From: JBDKVA01 sp039679375
GTDB lineage: Bacteria; Bacillota; Clostridia; Acetivibrionales; DTU013
NCBI GenBank assembly: GCA_039679375.1
Contig: JBDKVA010000131.1
Location: 62,001 to 126,000 of the forward strand
Reading direction: 5' to 3'
Length of the DNA stretch: 64,000 nt
The notes under the pieces are model-generated. The model had not been told where the DNA came from, did not search any database, and was given only the letters and a program-made list of their open reading frames with translations. Positions 45,166 through 56,384 of this stretch are shown here, one piece after another (position 1 is the first letter of the stretch; every line of letters starts with the position of its first letter). Both the position numbers and the translations under genes were made by a program.

Positions 45166-46017
45166 TCACGCATATATGTTTTTTTCAATACAGAGTCTTG
45201 CCCGTTCACTTGTCTTGCTATCTGACTTCAGTGCATTCTGCAAAAACTCAGGGTGTTCCCTGAGGAAGGTTTTCATGGATTCACGCGGATCCGCCGTATA
45301 ATTAAGGAGCATTTCATATTGACCTTTTGATATCAGCCCCATCTTTAGAGCACTGTCAAAAAACGCCCTGTCGATTTTGACCATCGCAAAGGAGCAGACA
45401 TGGTTCCTTTCAAGCAGCTGCGCTCCTCCCTGCAGCCTGTCGACGACCACAACACTGTTGGTTAATTGCCCGCCGATGTTTTTGATGGCAGGCAACCATG
45501 CACGTTCATAGCTGGATGCTTCCGTGATCAGATCTGCTATATGCAGTACCTGAGCGCCGTTGATTGATTTGTCCGGGAATGTTTCTCCTTTTTCGGTGAT
45601 CACAGCCGACAAGTCCTTATATATAGTGATGTGCGGCTTGCCGAGAATATCTGCCGCTATCAGTGAAAAGAACCAGTCTCGCCTTTCTCCGCCGGAAATA
45701 TAGTCCACGCTTGCCAGATCAATATTATCCCGGATAAAGTCCAGCATGGAGTCAACTAATCCCCTGTAAATATCATCGGAATCGTAATTTTCCTTCAAAA
45801 CCGGATTAAGCTTTCCCGGACAGCCAAGCCTGTCTGCTTTTATCGCATCGATTGTCTCAAGCAGTTCAAGCGCCTTTCTTTCGCTGCCATATAAAAAATG
45901 CGTATTTATGTAATATGGGCCAATCGTACCCGAGGTGTACCAAAATGGTTTTCCTTCCGGACAAACCCTTACGGCGCCTGTGTTGAACAACCAGTTGACG
46001 AGCTTTATATCGGACAT
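45166..46017 (-). CDS. pyrE: Orotate phosphoribosyltransferase (long form)
   Basis: Converts orotate and PRPP to OMP. 283 aa, longer than bacterial PyrE (about 210). PRTase-like features: FWYTSGTIGPYYINTHFLYG, YISGGERRDWFFSLIAADI and the hydrophobic strand SVVVVDRLQGGAQLL at the PRPP-loop position, which lacks the classical acidic pair (ED/DD). Location at the end of the pyr operon supports PyrE. The motif deviation leaves room for a PRTase-fold relative. Confidence 0.68.
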   Translation of the reverse strand: MSDIKLVNWLFNTGAVRVCPEGKPFWYTSGTIGPYYINTHFLYGSERKALELLETIDAIKADRLGCPGKLNPVLKENYDSDDIYRGLVDSMLDFIRDNIDLASVDYISGGERRDWFFSLIAADILGKPHITIYKDLSAVITEKGETFPDKSINGAQVLHIADLITEASSYERAWLPAIKNIGGQLTNSVVVVDRLQGGAQLLERNHVCSFAMVKIDRAFFDSALKMGLISKGQYEMLLNYTADPRESMKTFLREHPEFLQNALKSDSKTSERARLCIEKNIYA

Positions 46018-46093
46018 GTATGATTCCTCCTAGACTTTCGTTATTTTACCTGGAATTGCGGCGTTTCAGCTTTAAACTCAAGCCGACTTGTTC

Positions 46094-46789
46094 CTATTTG
46101 TTTCCGGTCTTTTCCCTTTCCTTTACCTTCCGCATATAATCCTCCCACCAATCCTGTCCTGTGATTGTTCCAAGGTCATCGCCAAGATGGGTTGAATCAC
46201 CTTCCGTTACGGTCGTAAAGAGGCCGTCTTTATAGTCCATTATTGTTACGGCGGTGTTATCACACCATGCGACATTGATCATTTCTTCCAGATCACATGC
46301 CCTGAAATGGCAGATCAAAGCGCGTATTGCTGTTCCGTGTGTTACGATGCAGATATTTTTCCCTTTATTTTGATGGATTATTTGCATAACTTCATCGACG
46401 AGCCTTTTCTGAAATTCCTCCATCGACTCACCGTTGGGCATCTGATGTTTATGCGGGTTGTTTTCCCACGTTTCATAGGCTTCAGGCCATCTTTCCTGCA
46501 GTTCGGCCCAGGTCATTCCTTCCCAGTCACCACCGTTGATTTCCTTCAGCTTGTCCGTCCGGATGATCGGCAGGTTCTTTACTGCGGAAATGTATTCGGC
46601 AGTCTGGAGTGTTCTTTTCAGGCTGCTGGAGTACAGTACATCAATATCTATTTCCTTGAGTCTTTCTGCTACGCGCTTTGCCTGAAGATGTCCCCTTTCT
46701 GTTATGCAGGAATCTGTCCAGCCGTGAAAATGCCTGGATTTATTTCCTTCTGCCTCCGCATGCCTGACTAAAATAAGTCTTGTTTTCAT
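46094..46789 (-). CDS. Histidine phosphatase family protein
   Basis: Phosphoglycerate-mutase-like hydrolase. Catalytic LVRHAEAEGNKSRHFHGWTD, phospho-His motif RHAE, SSSLKRTLQTAEYI, EINGGDWEGMTWAEL and VTHGTAIRALI with the second catalytic His. 231 aa. It sits between pyrD and pyrE, so it may dephosphorylate a pyrimidine-pathway or nucleotide metabolite, or simply be carried along; alpha-ribazole phosphatase is another option. Confidence 0.85.
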   Translation of the reverse strand: MKTRLILVRHAEAEGNKSRHFHGWTDSCITERGHLQAKRVAERLKEIDIDVLYSSSLKRTLQTAEYISAVKNLPIIRTDKLKEINGGDWEGMTWAELQERWPEAYETWENNPHKHQMPNGESMEEFQKRLVDEVMQIIHQNKGKNICIVTHGTAIRALICHFRACDLEEMINVAWCDNTAVTIMDYKDGLFTTVTEGDSTHLGDDLGTITGQDWWEDYMRKVKEREKTGNK

Positions 46790-46793
46790 CGAA

Positions 46794-47705
46794 TCACCTG
46801 TTCATTTCAATTTTCCCTGTTATTTCATTCAAACCGGACAGATTATGCCTCTTCATATAGTCTTCTATCCCCTCGCATACTTTTATGCAGGCATCAGGGT
46901 AAATCAGGCCGGCAGTTCCCACCATGACTGCGGCAGCACCGGCAAGAAGAAATTCGACGGCATCGTTTCCGTTTGATATGCCTCCCATACCAATCACCGG
47001 CACCTTGACCGCCTGAGCCGTCTCATAAACCATTCTTACCGCAACCGGTTTTATGGCAGGTCCCGAAAGACCTCCGGTATTATTTGCAAGCACAGGCCTT
47101 TTCGTTTCGATATCGATGACCATTCCGAGCAGGGTATTGATCAACGAAACCGCATCCGCACCGGCTTCCTCGGCAGCTGCCGCTATCTGTGCTATATTTG
47201 TCACATTCGGCGTCAGCTTGACGATCAGAGGCTTTCTGCAATACTTCCTTACCTGGGATGTGATTTCAAATATACCATGTGCGGTGTTCCCAAAAGCAAC
47301 ACAGCCTGCCTTTACGTTCGGGCACGATACATTAAGCTCAATGGCGTCGATATCAGCATTGGAAAGGATCTGCGCCATTTCACAATACTCTTCGATGGTA
47401 TTGCCTGCTATATTGACAATGATTGCAGCCGAATACTGCCGTAAAAAAGGAACTTCATTTTTTATGAAAGCTTCCACACCGGGGTTTTGAAGACCTACGC
47501 TGTTCAACATGCCGGAAGGCGTTTCTGCTACTCTTGGCGGTTTATTACCCTGACGTGGCTTCAATGTCAGACCCTTTACGCTAATCCCGCCCAGTTTGTT
47601 GAGATCTATGTATCCGGCATGCTCTCTGCCGAAACCGAATGATCCGGAAGCAGCTATTACAGGATTCTTTAATTCCAAGCTTCCAATTTGAACCGATAAA
47701 TCCAT
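46794..47705 (-). CDS. pyrD: Dihydroorotate dehydrogenase B catalytic subunit
   Basis: FMN enzyme oxidising dihydroorotate, with electrons passed to PyrK and NAD. Motifs: VIAASGSFGFGREHAGY, NSVGLQNPGVEAF, ELNVSCPNVKAG with the catalytic Cys of class 1B, IVKLTPNVTNI, VIGMGGISNGNDAVEFLLAG. 303 aa. R2 copy 2 lies between it and pyrK. Confidence 0.96.
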   Translation of the reverse strand: MDLSVQIGSLELKNPVIAASGSFGFGREHAGYIDLNKLGGISVKGLTLKPRQGNKPPRVAETPSGMLNSVGLQNPGVEAFIKNEVPFLRQYSAAIIVNIAGNTIEEYCEMAQILSNADIDAIELNVSCPNVKAGCVAFGNTAHGIFEITSQVRKYCRKPLIVKLTPNVTNIAQIAAAAEEAGADAVSLINTLLGMVIDIETKRPVLANNTGGLSGPAIKPVAVRMVYETAQAVKVPVIGMGGISNGNDAVEFLLAGAAAVMVGTAGLIYPDACIKVCEGIEDYMKRHNLSGLNEITGKIEMNR

Positions 47706-47746
47706 ATTGTATACTCTACCTCCATTTTACTGCACTTTCCTATTCA

Positions 47747-47865
47747 GAGCTATTTGCGATGTTCCTCTTTTAAGCTCCGCAGTACAATATATTGATAGTT
47801 TGGCAGGGAGCAGGTCACTATATATTGTACTGCTAATGTAAATTCAGGTTACATCGCAAATAGCT
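47747..47865 (+). mobile_element. R2 MITE-like element, copy 2, with 6-bp target duplication
   Basis: 119 bp, the reverse complement of copy 1 at 8678-8797: same 15-bp termini and inner stem. Flanked by TATTCA at 47741-47746 and 47866-47871. It is inserted inside the pyr operon. Removing the element and one TATTCA restores a pyrK end GAA-TAG; with the element the stop becomes GAA-TAA, so PyrK is unchanged. Confidence 0.88.
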
Positions 47866-48656
47866 TATTCAAACAGTACGTCTTTCGCGTTAAATACCGG
47901 CCCATCCTTGCATACATGGCTGTACTGCCAGTCATTTTCCCCGGCAGCCGCGCGCGTCTTGCAGGCGCATACAAGGCAGGCGCCAAAACCACAGCCCATA
48001 CGCTGCTCCAATGATACCTGGCAATTCACTCCGTATTCCGAAGCAGTCTCCATAACCTTTTTCAGCATCGGAACAGGCCCGCAGGAATAGATCATATCGA
48101 ATTGACATGCTTCCATATCACGCTTCAATATATCCGTAATCAAACCACACTTGCCATAACTGCCGTCATCCGTACTAATTTCCAGAGAAGAAGCATTCTG
48201 ACTGAATTCTTCTTCCAGCACTACCAGCTTCTTTGTGCGAAATCCAAGATATGCTCTTTTTACGATCGCTTTGCTTTCATTAAGTATAAACAGCAGCGGA
48301 AAAATCCCGATTCCTCCCCCGATTACCGCTATCCGGTTATACCTGATATTGAGATCAAAACCATTTCCCAGCGGTCCCATGATATCAAGGAAATCATCGG
48401 GGCTTTTTAATGCCAGCAGGGCCGTGCCTTCACCTTTTTTCTGAAATACCAGATCATAGGTTCCATTTTTCCTGTCCGCCGCACATATGCTTATAGGCCG
48501 CCTCAACAATGCCTGTGTACCCTCACAGCATTTTATATTGACAAATTGCCCCGGCTTGGCGTCAGCAGATATCGTTTCGGATTCCATCGTCAATTTGAAG
48601 ATATTTTCCGCCAGTTCCTGTTTGCTTATTACTCTATCCATACACAGCTTCGGCAT
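47865..48656 (-). CDS. pyrK: Dihydroorotate dehydrogenase B electron-transfer subunit
   Basis: FAD and [2Fe-2S] protein linking PyrD to NAD. FAD region LLRRPISICAAD, NAD-binding GGGIGIFPLLFIL and C-terminal cluster ligands EQRMGCGFGACLVCACKT plus SHVCKDGPVF. 263 aa. GGAGG before ATG 48656. Its stop codon's last base comes from R2 copy 2. Confidence 0.95.
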   Translation of the reverse strand: MPKLCMDRVISKQELAENIFKLTMESETISADAKPGQFVNIKCCEGTQALLRRPISICAADRKNGTYDLVFQKKGEGTALLALKSPDDFLDIMGPLGNGFDLNIRYNRIAVIGGGIGIFPLLFILNESKAIVKRAYLGFRTKKLVVLEEEFSQNASSLEISTDDGSYGKCGLITDILKRDMEACQFDMIYSCGPVPMLKKVMETASEYGVNCQVSLEQRMGCGFGACLVCACKTRAAAGENDWQYSHVCKDGPVFNAKDVLFE

Positions 48657-48684
48657 ACTGCGCCTCCATTTTCTGTCACTTTAC

Positions 48685-51600
48685 TCATTTGTTCAATTTA
48701 AATACACTCAGGTCGATGATGCCAAATTCCTTACCGCTTGTTTCGAGCTCGATGCAATCCAGTATCGCATTTGCCGTATCCAGCGACGTCAGGCATGGAA
48801 TGGACATTTCCACTGACTTGCGTCTGATTTTGAAGCCGTCCCGCTCAGGCTGCCGTCCCTTGGTCGGTGTGTTGACAACAAGCTTGATCCTGCCTGATGA
48901 AATGAGATCCAGTATGTTCGGAGAGCCCTCATCGATCTTCTTCACTGCATTGGTTGCGATACCATGCATATTCAGCATATTCGCCGTCTTGCCTGTAGCC
49001 CACAGCTCATATCCAAGTTTTTCAAAATGCTCGGCGATCGGAATCAGTTCGGTCTTGTCCGAATCCCTCACGGTCATCAGAATACCGCCGCCCATGCCGG
49101 GAAGCTTTATACCTGAGGCGACAATGCCCTTGTACAACGCCTCGTGGAACGTCCTGCCGATCCCGAGCACTTCTCCGGTCGATTTCATCTCGGGTCCAAG
49201 GCTTGTATCCACGTCATGGAGCTTTTCAAATGAAAATACAGGCACTTTGATGGCTACGTAATCCGAATCCCTGTATAGTCCGGTCCCATAACCGAAATCA
49301 CTGAGCTTTTTACCGGTCATGATCTTTGTTGCGATATTGACCATCGGTATACCTGTGACCTTGCTGATATATGGTACGGTACGGCTTGATCGCGGGTTCA
49401 CCTCGATCACATACAGTTCATTATTATAAAGTACATATTGAATATTGATCATTCCAATGACGCTCAATGCCCTCGCAAGCTCTTCAGAGTATTCGATGAT
49501 TTTTTGCACAGTTGCTTTATTGAGCGTTGCAGCCGGATAAACGGAAATGCTGTCTCCCGAATGAACGCCTGCCCGTTCAAGATGCTCCATAATACCCGGT
49601 ATCAGTATGTTTTCACCGTCGCAGATCGCATCGACTTCAATTTCCTTGCCCATGAGATACTTATCCACAAGGATGGGATGCTCCTGCTTCACCCTGTTGA
49701 TAATCTCCATAAATTCGGTGATATCCCTGTCATTATAGGCGATTTCCATCCCCTGCCCGCCAAGGACGTAAGAGGGACGTACCAGAACGGGGTAGATCAG
49801 TTCATTGGCTGCTTCCAGAGCCTGCTCCAGCGTATAGACCGTCTTGCCTTTCGGCCTTGGGATACCGATATCTTCAAGTATTCTGTCAAACTTTTCCCTG
49901 TCCTCGGCGGCATCCACGTCTTTCGCCTGCGTCCCGAATATTTTCACGCCCATGTCGCTGAGCGCATTCACGAGCTTAATGGCGGTCTGGCCGCCAAACT
50001 GCACGATAACGCCTTCGGGCTTTTCACACTCTATGATATTCTCTACGTCCTCGATCGTCAGCGGCTCGAAGTACAGGCGGTCGGAGGTGTCAAAGTCCGT
50101 GCTGACGGTTTCAGGGTTATTGTTTGCTATGATCGTTTCATATCCCTGTTCCCTGAGCGCCCATACCGAGTGCACCGAACAATAGTCGAATTCGATACCC
50201 TGGCCGATCCGTATCGGGCCTGATCCGATGACAAGAATCTTCTTCCTGTCGGACTTTTTCACCTCGCTGAATTGGTCATACGTAGAGTAATAATACGGTG
50301 ATACGGCTTCAAATTCAGCCGCGCAGGTGTCGACCATCTTATATGCCGCATTGATTCCCAGTTCACTGCGCTTCTTTTTTACCTGGCTCCTGCTCGAATT
50401 CGTATAGCGGGCAATGGTCAAATCCGGGAATCCAAGCCTTTTAGCTTTGCGTAAAAGCTCAGGCGATATTGTACCAAGAGTAACCGTTTTCAGCTTCTCT
50501 TCCATTAATACGAGTTCATGTATCTTGCAAAGGAAAAAGTCGTCGATTTTGGTGATTTCATTGATCTTCTCTACAGCAACGCCTCTTCGGAGCGCCTCTG
50601 CAATGACAAAAAGCCTTTCATCGTTGATGTCCTGCAGTTTTCTTTCGATTGCTGCAGTGTCCGGCTTTTTATATATATCCTGTTCAAGTGTGTACAGACC
50701 AAGCTCCAATGACCGGATCGCTTTCATCAGCGCGGCTTCAAAGGAGCTGCTGATGGCCATGACCTCTCCTGTTGCCTTCATTTGCGTGCCAAGCGTCCTT
50801 TTCGCCTTCACAAACTTGTCAAAAGGCCATTTCGGGATCTTTACAACCACGTAATCGAGCGTGGGCTCAAAACACGCATATGTCTTGCCGGTCACGGCAT
50901 TTTTTATTTCATCCAGCCCATAGCCGATGGCAATCTTCGTGGCAACCTTGGCGATCGGGTAGCCTGTCGCTTTCGATGCGAGAGCTGATGAACGGCTGAC
51001 TCTCGGATTCACTTCTATGACTGCATATTCAAAGCTCGTCGGATGCAGTGCAAACTGAACATTACATCCTCCCTGTATTCCAAGAGCCGTTATGATTTTG
51101 AGGGATGCTGTCCTAAGCATCTGATATTCCTTATCGGAAAGAGTCTGGGAAGGAGCTACAACAATACTGTCGCCGGTATGCACACCTACCGGATCGATAT
51201 TTTCCATATTGCATACTGTAATGACGTTTCCTTTGCCGTCCCGCATCACTTCATACTCTATTTCCTTCCAGCCGGAAATGCATTTTTCTATCAATGCCTG
51301 GCCGACTCTGCTGAGCCTCAGTCCATTTGTCGTGATCTCCGACAATTCACCGATGCTATTTGCAATTCCTCCGCCTGTTCCTCCAAGCGTATAAGCAGGC
51401 CTTACAATAACCGGATAGCCGATTTCCTCAGCAAAAGCCAGAGCATCTTTTACTGTGTGGACCACCTTGCTCGCGATGCACGGCTCTCCTATCCTTTCCA
51501 TCGTATCCTTGAAGGCCTGCCGGTCCTCCGCCATTTTGATGGCGTCTGTCGCAGTTCCGAGCAGCTTTACTCCATTCTTCTCCAAAAAGCCGGATTCCGC

Positions 51601-51906
51601 AAGCTCCATCGCAAGGTTCAGCCCTGTCTGGCCGCCCAGTGTCGGCAACAAACTGTCGGGTTTTTCCTTCAGTATGATTTTCTCGATTACACGCGCATTA
51701 AGAGGCTCAATATACACTCTGTCCGCTATATTGGTGTCAGTCATGATCGTTGCGGGATTGCTGTTTGCCAGAACGACCTCTATGCCTTCTTCCTTCAAAG
51801 CCTGGCAGGCTTGTGTCCCGGCATAGTCAAATTCCGCTGCCTGTCCGATGATAATCGGCCCTGAACCAATTACTAATACTTTATTGACATCATTACGTCT
51901 AGGCAT
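48685..51906 (-). CDS. carB: Carbamoyl-phosphate synthase large subunit
   Basis: Makes carbamoyl phosphate from ammonia, bicarbonate and two ATP. Two homologous ATP-grasp halves ([20 protein letters not shown] and [20 protein letters not shown]) and a C-terminal MGS-like regulatory domain ([20 protein letters not shown]). 1073 aa, normal. Its ATG overlaps the carA stop by 8 bp. Confidence 0.97.
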   Translation of the reverse strand: MPRRNDVNKVLVIGSGPIIIGQAAEFDYAGTQACQALKEEGIEVVLANSNPATIMTDTNIADRVYIEPLNARVIEKIILKEKPDSLLPTLGGQTGLNLAMELAESGFLEKNGVKLLGTATDAIKMAEDRQAFKDTMERIGEPCIASKVVHTVKDALAFAEEIGYPVIVRPAYTLGGTGGGIANSIGELSEITTNGLRLSRVGQALIEKCISGWKEIEYEVMRDGKGNVITVCNMENIDPVGVHTGDSIVVAPSQTLSDKEYQMLRTASLKIITALGIQGGCNVQFALHPTSFEYAVIEVNPRVSRSSALASKATGYPIAKVATKIAIGYGLDEIKNAVTGKTYACFEPTLDYVVVKIPKWPFDKFVKAKRTLGTQMKATGEVMAISSSFEAALMKAIRSLELGLYTLEQDIYKKPDTAAIERKLQDINDERLFVIAEALRRGVAVEKINEITKIDDFFLCKIHELVLMEEKLKTVTLGTISPELLRKAKRLGFPDLTIARYTNSSRSQVKKKRSELGINAAYKMVDTCAAEFEAVSPYYYSTYDQFSEVKKSDRKKILVIGSGPIRIGQGIEFDYCSVHSVWALREQGYETIIANNNPETVSTDFDTSDRLYFEPLTIEDVENIIECEKPEGVIVQFGGQTAIKLVNALSDMGVKIFGTQAKDVDAAEDREKFDRILEDIGIPRPKGKTVYTLEQALEAANELIYPVLVRPSYVLGGQGMEIAYNDRDITEFMEIINRVKQEHPILVDKYLMGKEIEVDAICDGENILIPGIMEHLERAGVHSGDSISVYPAATLNKATVQKIIEYSEELARALSVIGMINIQYVLYNNELYVIEVNPRSSRTVPYISKVTGIPMVNIATKIMTGKKLSDFGYGTGLYRDSDYVAIKVPVFSFEKLHDVDTSLGPEMKSTGEVLGIGRTFHEALYKGIVASGIKLPGMGGGILMTVRDSDKTELIPIAEHFEKLGYELWATGKTANMLNMHGIATNAVKKIDEGSPNILDLISSGRIKLVVNTPTKGRQPERDGFKIRRKSVEMSIPCLTSLDTANAILDCIELETSGKEFGIIDLSVFKLNK

Positions 51907-52984
51907 GCTGATCTCCTTTTCCTTTTTTCATCATTTCAATAAACCTGTCAAAAAGGTATGCCGTATCAGCAGGCCCCGGAGAGGCCTCCGGATGGAACTG
52001 CACCGTAAAAGCCGGCACATCCGTGTATCGGACTCCTTCCACCGTGCCGTCATTCATATTTCTATGGCTGACGACCGCTCTTTTCCTGTCCAGGCTTTCT
52101 TCTATAATTGTATATCCGTGATTTTGCGAAGTAATATAGGTCAAATCCCTTTCAATATCTTTTACCGGATGATTGCAGCCTCTGTGTCCGTATTTCAGCT
52201 TTTCCGTATCACCGCCCGTGGCCAGGGCTGTCAGTTGATGACCGAGGCAAATTCCAAACAATGGCTTTTTGCCTAACAGTTCCCTTATCGTCCGAATCTG
52301 ATCATCACAGTCCTTTGGATCGCCAGGGCCGTTCGACAGCATGATCCCGTCAGGATGGACTGCCAGAATCTCCTCTGAGGATGCAAAAGCCGGGAACTGA
52401 TAAACATCACAATTCCTTTTTATGAGCGAACGGACGATATTACGCTTGATTCCGTAGTCAAGAAGCGCGACCCTCTCACCCGTGCCCTCAAAATGTTTTA
52501 CTTTATCTATCGTTACGAGCTCTACCGGGTTCTGGATGGTGTACCGTCCGATTTGATTCATTTTATCCGCCAGGCTGAAATCCGGATCTGTTGAAATGAT
52601 CCCTTTCATTGTGCCCCTGTCCCGCAATATCCTGGTTAAAGCCCTGGTGTCTATGCCCTCGATTCCTATGATTCCATTACGGTCCAAGTATTCGCTCAAT
52701 GTCTCAAGTGAGCGCCAGTTGCTTGGCGTTTTGCACATTTCCCTTACAACGAATCCCTTTACCTGGGGCTTCGCAGATTCTATATCTTCAACGTTCACAC
52801 CGTAGTTTCCGATCAATGGGTAGGTCATGGTGACGATCTGTCCGCAATAGGACGGATCGGTCAGCACCTCCTGATATCCCGTCATACCTGTATTGAAAAC
52901 CAGCTCGCCTATTACTTCCCCGGCAGCGCCGAAGCTGCTGCCTTCAAATATTGTCCCATCTTCCAGCGCTAAAAATGCCCTCAT
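51899..52984 (-). CDS. carA: Carbamoyl-phosphate synthase small subunit
   Basis: Glutamine amidotransferase subunit. Class I triad: Cys in [15 protein letters not shown], His/Glu in [13 protein letters not shown]-terminal [20 protein letters not shown] 52984 has AAGGAG 9 bases before it; the upstream frame to 53020 has no better start. 361 aa. Confidence 0.96.
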   Translation of the reverse strand: MRAFLALEDGTIFEGSSFGAAGEVIGELVFNTGMTGYQEVLTDPSYCGQIVTMTYPLIGNYGVNVEDIESAKPQVKGFVVREMCKTPSNWRSLETLSEYLDRNGIIGIEGIDTRALTRILRDRGTMKGIISTDPDFSLADKMNQIGRYTIQNPVELVTIDKVKHFEGTGERVALLDYGIKRNIVRSLIKRNCDVYQFPAFASSEEILAVHPDGIMLSNGPGDPKDCDDQIRTIRELLGKKPLFGICLGHQLTALATGGDTEKLKYGHRGCNHPVKDIERDLTYITSQNHGYTIIEESLDRKRAVVSHRNMNDGTVEGVRYTDVPAFTVQFHPEASPGPADTAYLFDRFIEMMKKGKGDQHA

Positions 52985-53038
52985 CCAAGTCACTCCTTTT
53001 TGCAATCCTTTGGTATTCATTGCTCCAACTTATTTAAG

Positions 53039-53980
53039 TCACAGCCTGGCTGCCAGTGCCTTTCTGATCTCGTTCCTCATACGTATGGCCTCTTCCCTTG
53101 CCGCACTGTCAAAAGCGTCTTCACCGAATCTGTCCGACCATCTTTCCGCCTTCCAGGCACACATGATGCTCCTTGATGCATTGACGACCGCGCCAAGTCC
53201 ATCGCTGTTGAATGAATGGACAACATCCGCTGCGGTACCTCCCTGCGCGCCATATCCCGGCACAAGTATATATGCTTGCCTCATCATTTTGCGTAATATT
53301 CCAGCCTGTTCCGGATAAGTTGCTCCGACTACGGCTCCAATACTGCTGTAACCAGCACTGCCTGTCGTATCATTCCCCCACTCATTGACCAGTTCAGCAA
53401 CCGTTTCAAAGATCGTTCTTCCATCCTGCGTAATGATATCCTGAAGCTGTCCGGAAGATTTATTTGAAGTTTTGACCAGTATGAAGATGCCTTTCCCAAA
53501 TTTTTTACAATCCTCAATAAACGGCTTAACACCGTCAAAGCCCAGATAGGGGTTCACTGTAAGCGCATCTGCATCAAATACGGCATGTTCGCCGTTCCCT
53601 GCCCTGACTCTTCCAAGATAAGCTGCAGAATAGGCTTCTGCTGTTGATCCGATGTCGTTCCTCTTTCCATCGGCAATCACCAGCAATCCCTTTTTTCTGG
53701 CATATGCACAGGTTTCATTAAACGCTCGCATACCTTCCGGCCCATACATTTCGTAATAGGCCAGCTGTGGCTTAACTGCCGGTACTATGTCTGAAACAGC
53801 ATCGATCAGCTTCCTGTTAAACTGTATTACAGCCCCGGCTGCACCCTCCAGCCCCGCTCCATGCTCTTTGAATGCCTTTTCCCTGATGCTGCCCGGAATA
53901 TATTCAAGCTTTGGATCAAGACCTACTACCGTAGGATTGTCCAGCTTTTTAATATTTTCTACGAGCCTGTCGATAAACAT
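53039..53980 (-). CDS. pyrF: Orotidine 5'-phosphate decarboxylase
   Basis: Final step to UMP. Long (about 313-aa) PyrF type: TVVGLDPKLEYIPG, catalytic VIADGKRNDIGSTAEAY, VNPYLGFDGVKPF, FILVKTSNKSSG and LVPGYGAQGG. GGAGG lies 10 bases before ATG 53980; a TTG at 54001 overlaps that site. Here pyrF lies between pyrC and carA, unlike B. subtilis. Confidence 0.95.
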   Translation of the reverse strand: MFIDRLVENIKKLDNPTVVGLDPKLEYIPGSIREKAFKEHGAGLEGAAGAVIQFNRKLIDAVSDIVPAVKPQLAYYEMYGPEGMRAFNETCAYARKKGLLVIADGKRNDIGSTAEAYSAAYLGRVRAGNGEHAVFDADALTVNPYLGFDGVKPFIEDCKKFGKGIFILVKTSNKSSGQLQDIITQDGRTIFETVAELVNEWGNDTTGSAGYSSIGAVVGATYPEQAGILRKMMRQAYILVPGYGAQGGTAADVVHSFNSDGLGAVVNASRSIMCAWKAERWSDRFGEDAFDSAAREEAIRMRNEIRKALAARL

Positions 53981-54048
53981 TATTCTTTTCCTCCGTTCCA
54001 AATCTCCGCACGATTCCTGTTCAAGTGTTTCCTATTGCCGCATTGCCT

Positions 54049-55335
54049 TTACAGCAGTACTTTTTCATGTACGATGATTTTACCGTCAACAATGGTAGCC
54101 CATACCGTTCCGTAAAGCTTGCTTCCGCCATATGGCGAATTTTTTGACTTTGACTGGAACTTTTCCACTTCTACTGTTATTTGCTCGTTCATGTCAATGA
54201 TGGTAATATCCGCAGCATTTCCAATATCCAGCGAGCCTTTGTTGATGCTGAGTATCCTGGAAGGATTGAGGCTCATTTTTTCAACCAGTTTTGACATTGT
54301 AATGATCCCCGGTTTTATCAGATAGGTTACTGCAAGCGGTACGGCTGTTTCAAAGCCAATCAGCCCGTTTGCCGCAAGACTGAATTCGATATTCTTTTCA
54401 TCTGCATGATGCGGTGCGTGATCGGTCGCAATAATATCGATCGTATCATCCGCGATCCCTTCTGTGATTGCCAGCACATCGCTCGCAGTCCTCAGCGGCG
54501 GATTGACCTTTGCATTGGTGTTGTATCCGGCACAGGCCTCCTCCGTCAGAGAAAAGTAATGCGGGCAGGTCTCGCACGTTACATTGACGCCGCGTTTTTT
54601 GGCGCTTCGGATCAGATTGACAGAAAGCGCCGTACTAACGTGAGCTATGTGCAGCGGTACTCCGGTATACTCCGCCAGGATCAGTTCCCTTGCCACCATG
54701 ACCTCTTCCGCAGCGGACGGGATTCCCTTGAGGCCCATGATTGTTGACATGTAGCCTTCGTTCATCACACCCTCTTCCACAAGGTCAATATCCTCACAGT
54801 GTGATATTACGGTCATATCAAAATTGGATGCGTATTGAAGCGCCTTTTTCATAAGAGAAGCACTTCTTACAGGTTTCCCGTCATCAGATACCGCTACGGC
54901 GCCTGCAAACTTCATCTCCCCTATTTCTGCGAGCTCCTCGCCTTTTTGGCCTTTTGTGATAGCGCCGATCGGGAATACATTCACGTATCCCTCCTGCTTC
55001 GCCTTATTTATGATATAGCGGATAACCGCTTCGTTGTCGGCAACGGGGTTCGTGTTCGGCATACAGGCTATTGATGTGAAACCGCCTGCCGCTGCGCTTC
55101 TTGTTCCGCTTTCCAGATCTTCCTTATATTCATAACCCGGATCACGCAGGTGGCAATGTGCATCTACAAGCCCGGGCAATACATATTTACCCTTTGCATT
55201 GATGATTTCGCACCCGTCATTGTCTATATCCTTTGATATTTCGGCAATTTTTCCGTCAATGGCAAGTACATCAAAAAAACCGTCTATCCTGGATTTCGGA
55301 TCGACAACATGTCCGTTTTTAATTAGCAGCTTCAT
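54049..55335 (-). CDS. pyrC: Dihydroorotase
   Basis: Zinc amidohydrolase closing carbamoyl aspartate to dihydroorotate. Class I motif [20 protein letters not shown], metal His in TVISHCED and [11 protein letters not shown], catalytic Asp in [14 protein letters not shown]. 428 aa. Overlaps pyrB by 17 bp. Confidence 0.96.
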   Translation of the reverse strand: MKLLIKNGHVVDPKSRIDGFFDVLAIDGKIAEISKDIDNDGCEIINAKGKYVLPGLVDAHCHLRDPGYEYKEDLESGTRSAAAGGFTSIACMPNTNPVADNEAVIRYIINKAKQEGYVNVFPIGAITKGQKGEELAEIGEMKFAGAVAVSDDGKPVRSASLMKKALQYASNFDMTVISHCEDIDLVEEGVMNEGYMSTIMGLKGIPSAAEEVMVARELILAEYTGVPLHIAHVSTALSVNLIRSAKKRGVNVTCETCPHYFSLTEEACAGYNTNAKVNPPLRTASDVLAITEGIADDTIDIIATDHAPHHADEKNIEFSLAANGLIGFETAVPLAVTYLIKPGIITMSKLVEKMSLNPSRILSINKGSLDIGNAADITIIDMNEQITVEVEKFQSKSKNSPYGGSKLYGTVWATIVDGKIIVHEKVLL

Positions 55336-56257
55336 TGTTTCCCCTCCTGGTCAAAAGATATAGTAAAGCCATCCTGACTGCCACACCGTTCGTCACCTGC
55401 TCATTGATGACGGATCTGTCACTGTCCGCAACAGCGCTGGACAATTCGACTCCGCGGTTGATCGGACCCGGATGCATAATGAGCGCATCACTTTTAGCCA
55501 GCAGCAGCCTTTTATCATCCAGCCCGAAAAATCTTGAATATTCTCTTATGGTTGGAAACAGGGCTTTTTTTTGCCTTTCAAGCTGTAGTCTCAGAGACAT
55601 GACAACATCTGCGTCGATCAGCGCCTCCTGTATTGTACTGAAGACCTTTGCCCCCGTCATTTCAATACCGGGCGGCAGCAATGTGGCAGGACCTGCCAGT
55701 GATACTTCCGCACCCATTTTCTGCAATCCCCAGATGTTGCTTCTTGCAACCCTGCTGTGGTAAATATCACCAATGATCGCAACTTTCAGACCGTTGAGAG
55801 TACCCTTCTTTTCCCTCATTGTAAACATATCCAGTAATGCCTGCGTCGGATGCTCGTTCATACCATCTCCCGCGTTGATCACGGAGGCTTTGACATGCTT
55901 TGCCAGAAGATTCGGCGCACCGGATTGCGGATGCCTGATGATGATGACGTCGGTACCCATCATATCAATTGTTTTTCCTGTATCGATCAGGGATTCTCCT
56001 TTTGCAACACTGCTTCCTGATGCGGAGATATTTGCCGCACTGGCGCTCATGTATTTCGATGCCAGCTCGAAGGAAAGCCTTGTTCTTGTGCTGTTTTCGT
56101 AAAAGAGCGTAATGATCGACTTGCCTTGCAGATGTGGCGTTTTTTTGTTGTTGGATGCAATAATGAACTTCATCGTTTTAGCAGTATCCAGAATGTACTC
56201 TATTTCCTCGGCGGAAATATCCTTGAGACCAAGTAAGTCTTTTGATTTTAAATTCAT
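55319..56257 (-). CDS. pyrB: Aspartate carbamoyltransferase catalytic subunit
   Basis: Joins carbamoyl phosphate and aspartate. Carbamoyl-phosphate loop [32 protein letters not shown] and [12 protein letters not shown]. 312 aa. GGTAGG precedes the ATG. No pyrI regulatory-chain gene follows. First structural gene after pyrR. Confidence 0.97.
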   Translation of the reverse strand: MNLKSKDLLGLKDISAEEIEYILDTAKTMKFIIASNNKKTPHLQGKSIITLFYENSTRTRLSFELASKYMSASAANISASGSSVAKGESLIDTGKTIDMMGTDVIIIRHPQSGAPNLLAKHVKASVINAGDGMNEHPTQALLDMFTMREKKGTLNGLKVAIIGDIYHSRVARSNIWGLQKMGAEVSLAGPATLLPPGIEMTGAKVFSTIQEALIDADVVMSLRLQLERQKKALFPTIREYSRFFGLDDKRLLLAKSDALIMHPGPINRGVELSSAVADSDRSVINEQVTNGVAVRMALLYLLTRRGNNEAAN

Positions 56258-56296
56258 ATATTCCTACCGCCTTTAAGTATATTATAACAATGTTGA

Positions 56297-56351
56297 TCCC
56301 GGGGGCATCGAGCCCCTCTTGATTTAGGCCGGATTTGCTTTGCAAATGGCC
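56297..56351. repeat. R4-like segment and hairpins between pyrR and pyrB
   Basis: CGGGGGCATCGAGCCCC with CTTGATTT matches the R4 core at 63942-63974. It forms GGGGC / GCCCC, and next to it GGCC-GG-ATTTGC / GCAAAT-GGCC (56327-56351) forms another stem. A minus-strand TATAAT at about 56280-56286 lies downstream of them, before pyrB. No PyrR-type binding loop is visible here. Confidence 0.5.
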
Positions 56352-56353
56352 GT

Positions 56354-56384
56354 AGTAAAAAGAGTAAGGAATCGCTCCTTACTC
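56354..56384 (-). terminator. Terminator immediately after pyrR
   Basis: GAGTAAGGA / TCCTTACTC (9 bp; 56376-56384 and 56362-56370) followed on the minus strand by TTTTTACT. The stem begins inside the pyrR stop codon. It would reduce transcription from pyrR into pyrB. Confidence 0.78.

Noticed and set aside
45051..45209. N-terminal 53-residue extension of the NagZ-like protein.
   Set aside because: It overlaps pyrE, has no ribosome site, and would bury the lipoprotein signal; ATG 45050 is better.
46094..46789. Histidine phosphatase as a true pyrimidine-pathway enzyme.
   Set aside because: Position alone suggests it; no sequence feature ties it to a pyrimidine intermediate, so no such function is assigned.
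49438..51864. Several 140-270-codon plus-strand frames inside carB.
   Set aside because: All antisense to carB, with no protein-family features; mirror frames of a long conserved gene.
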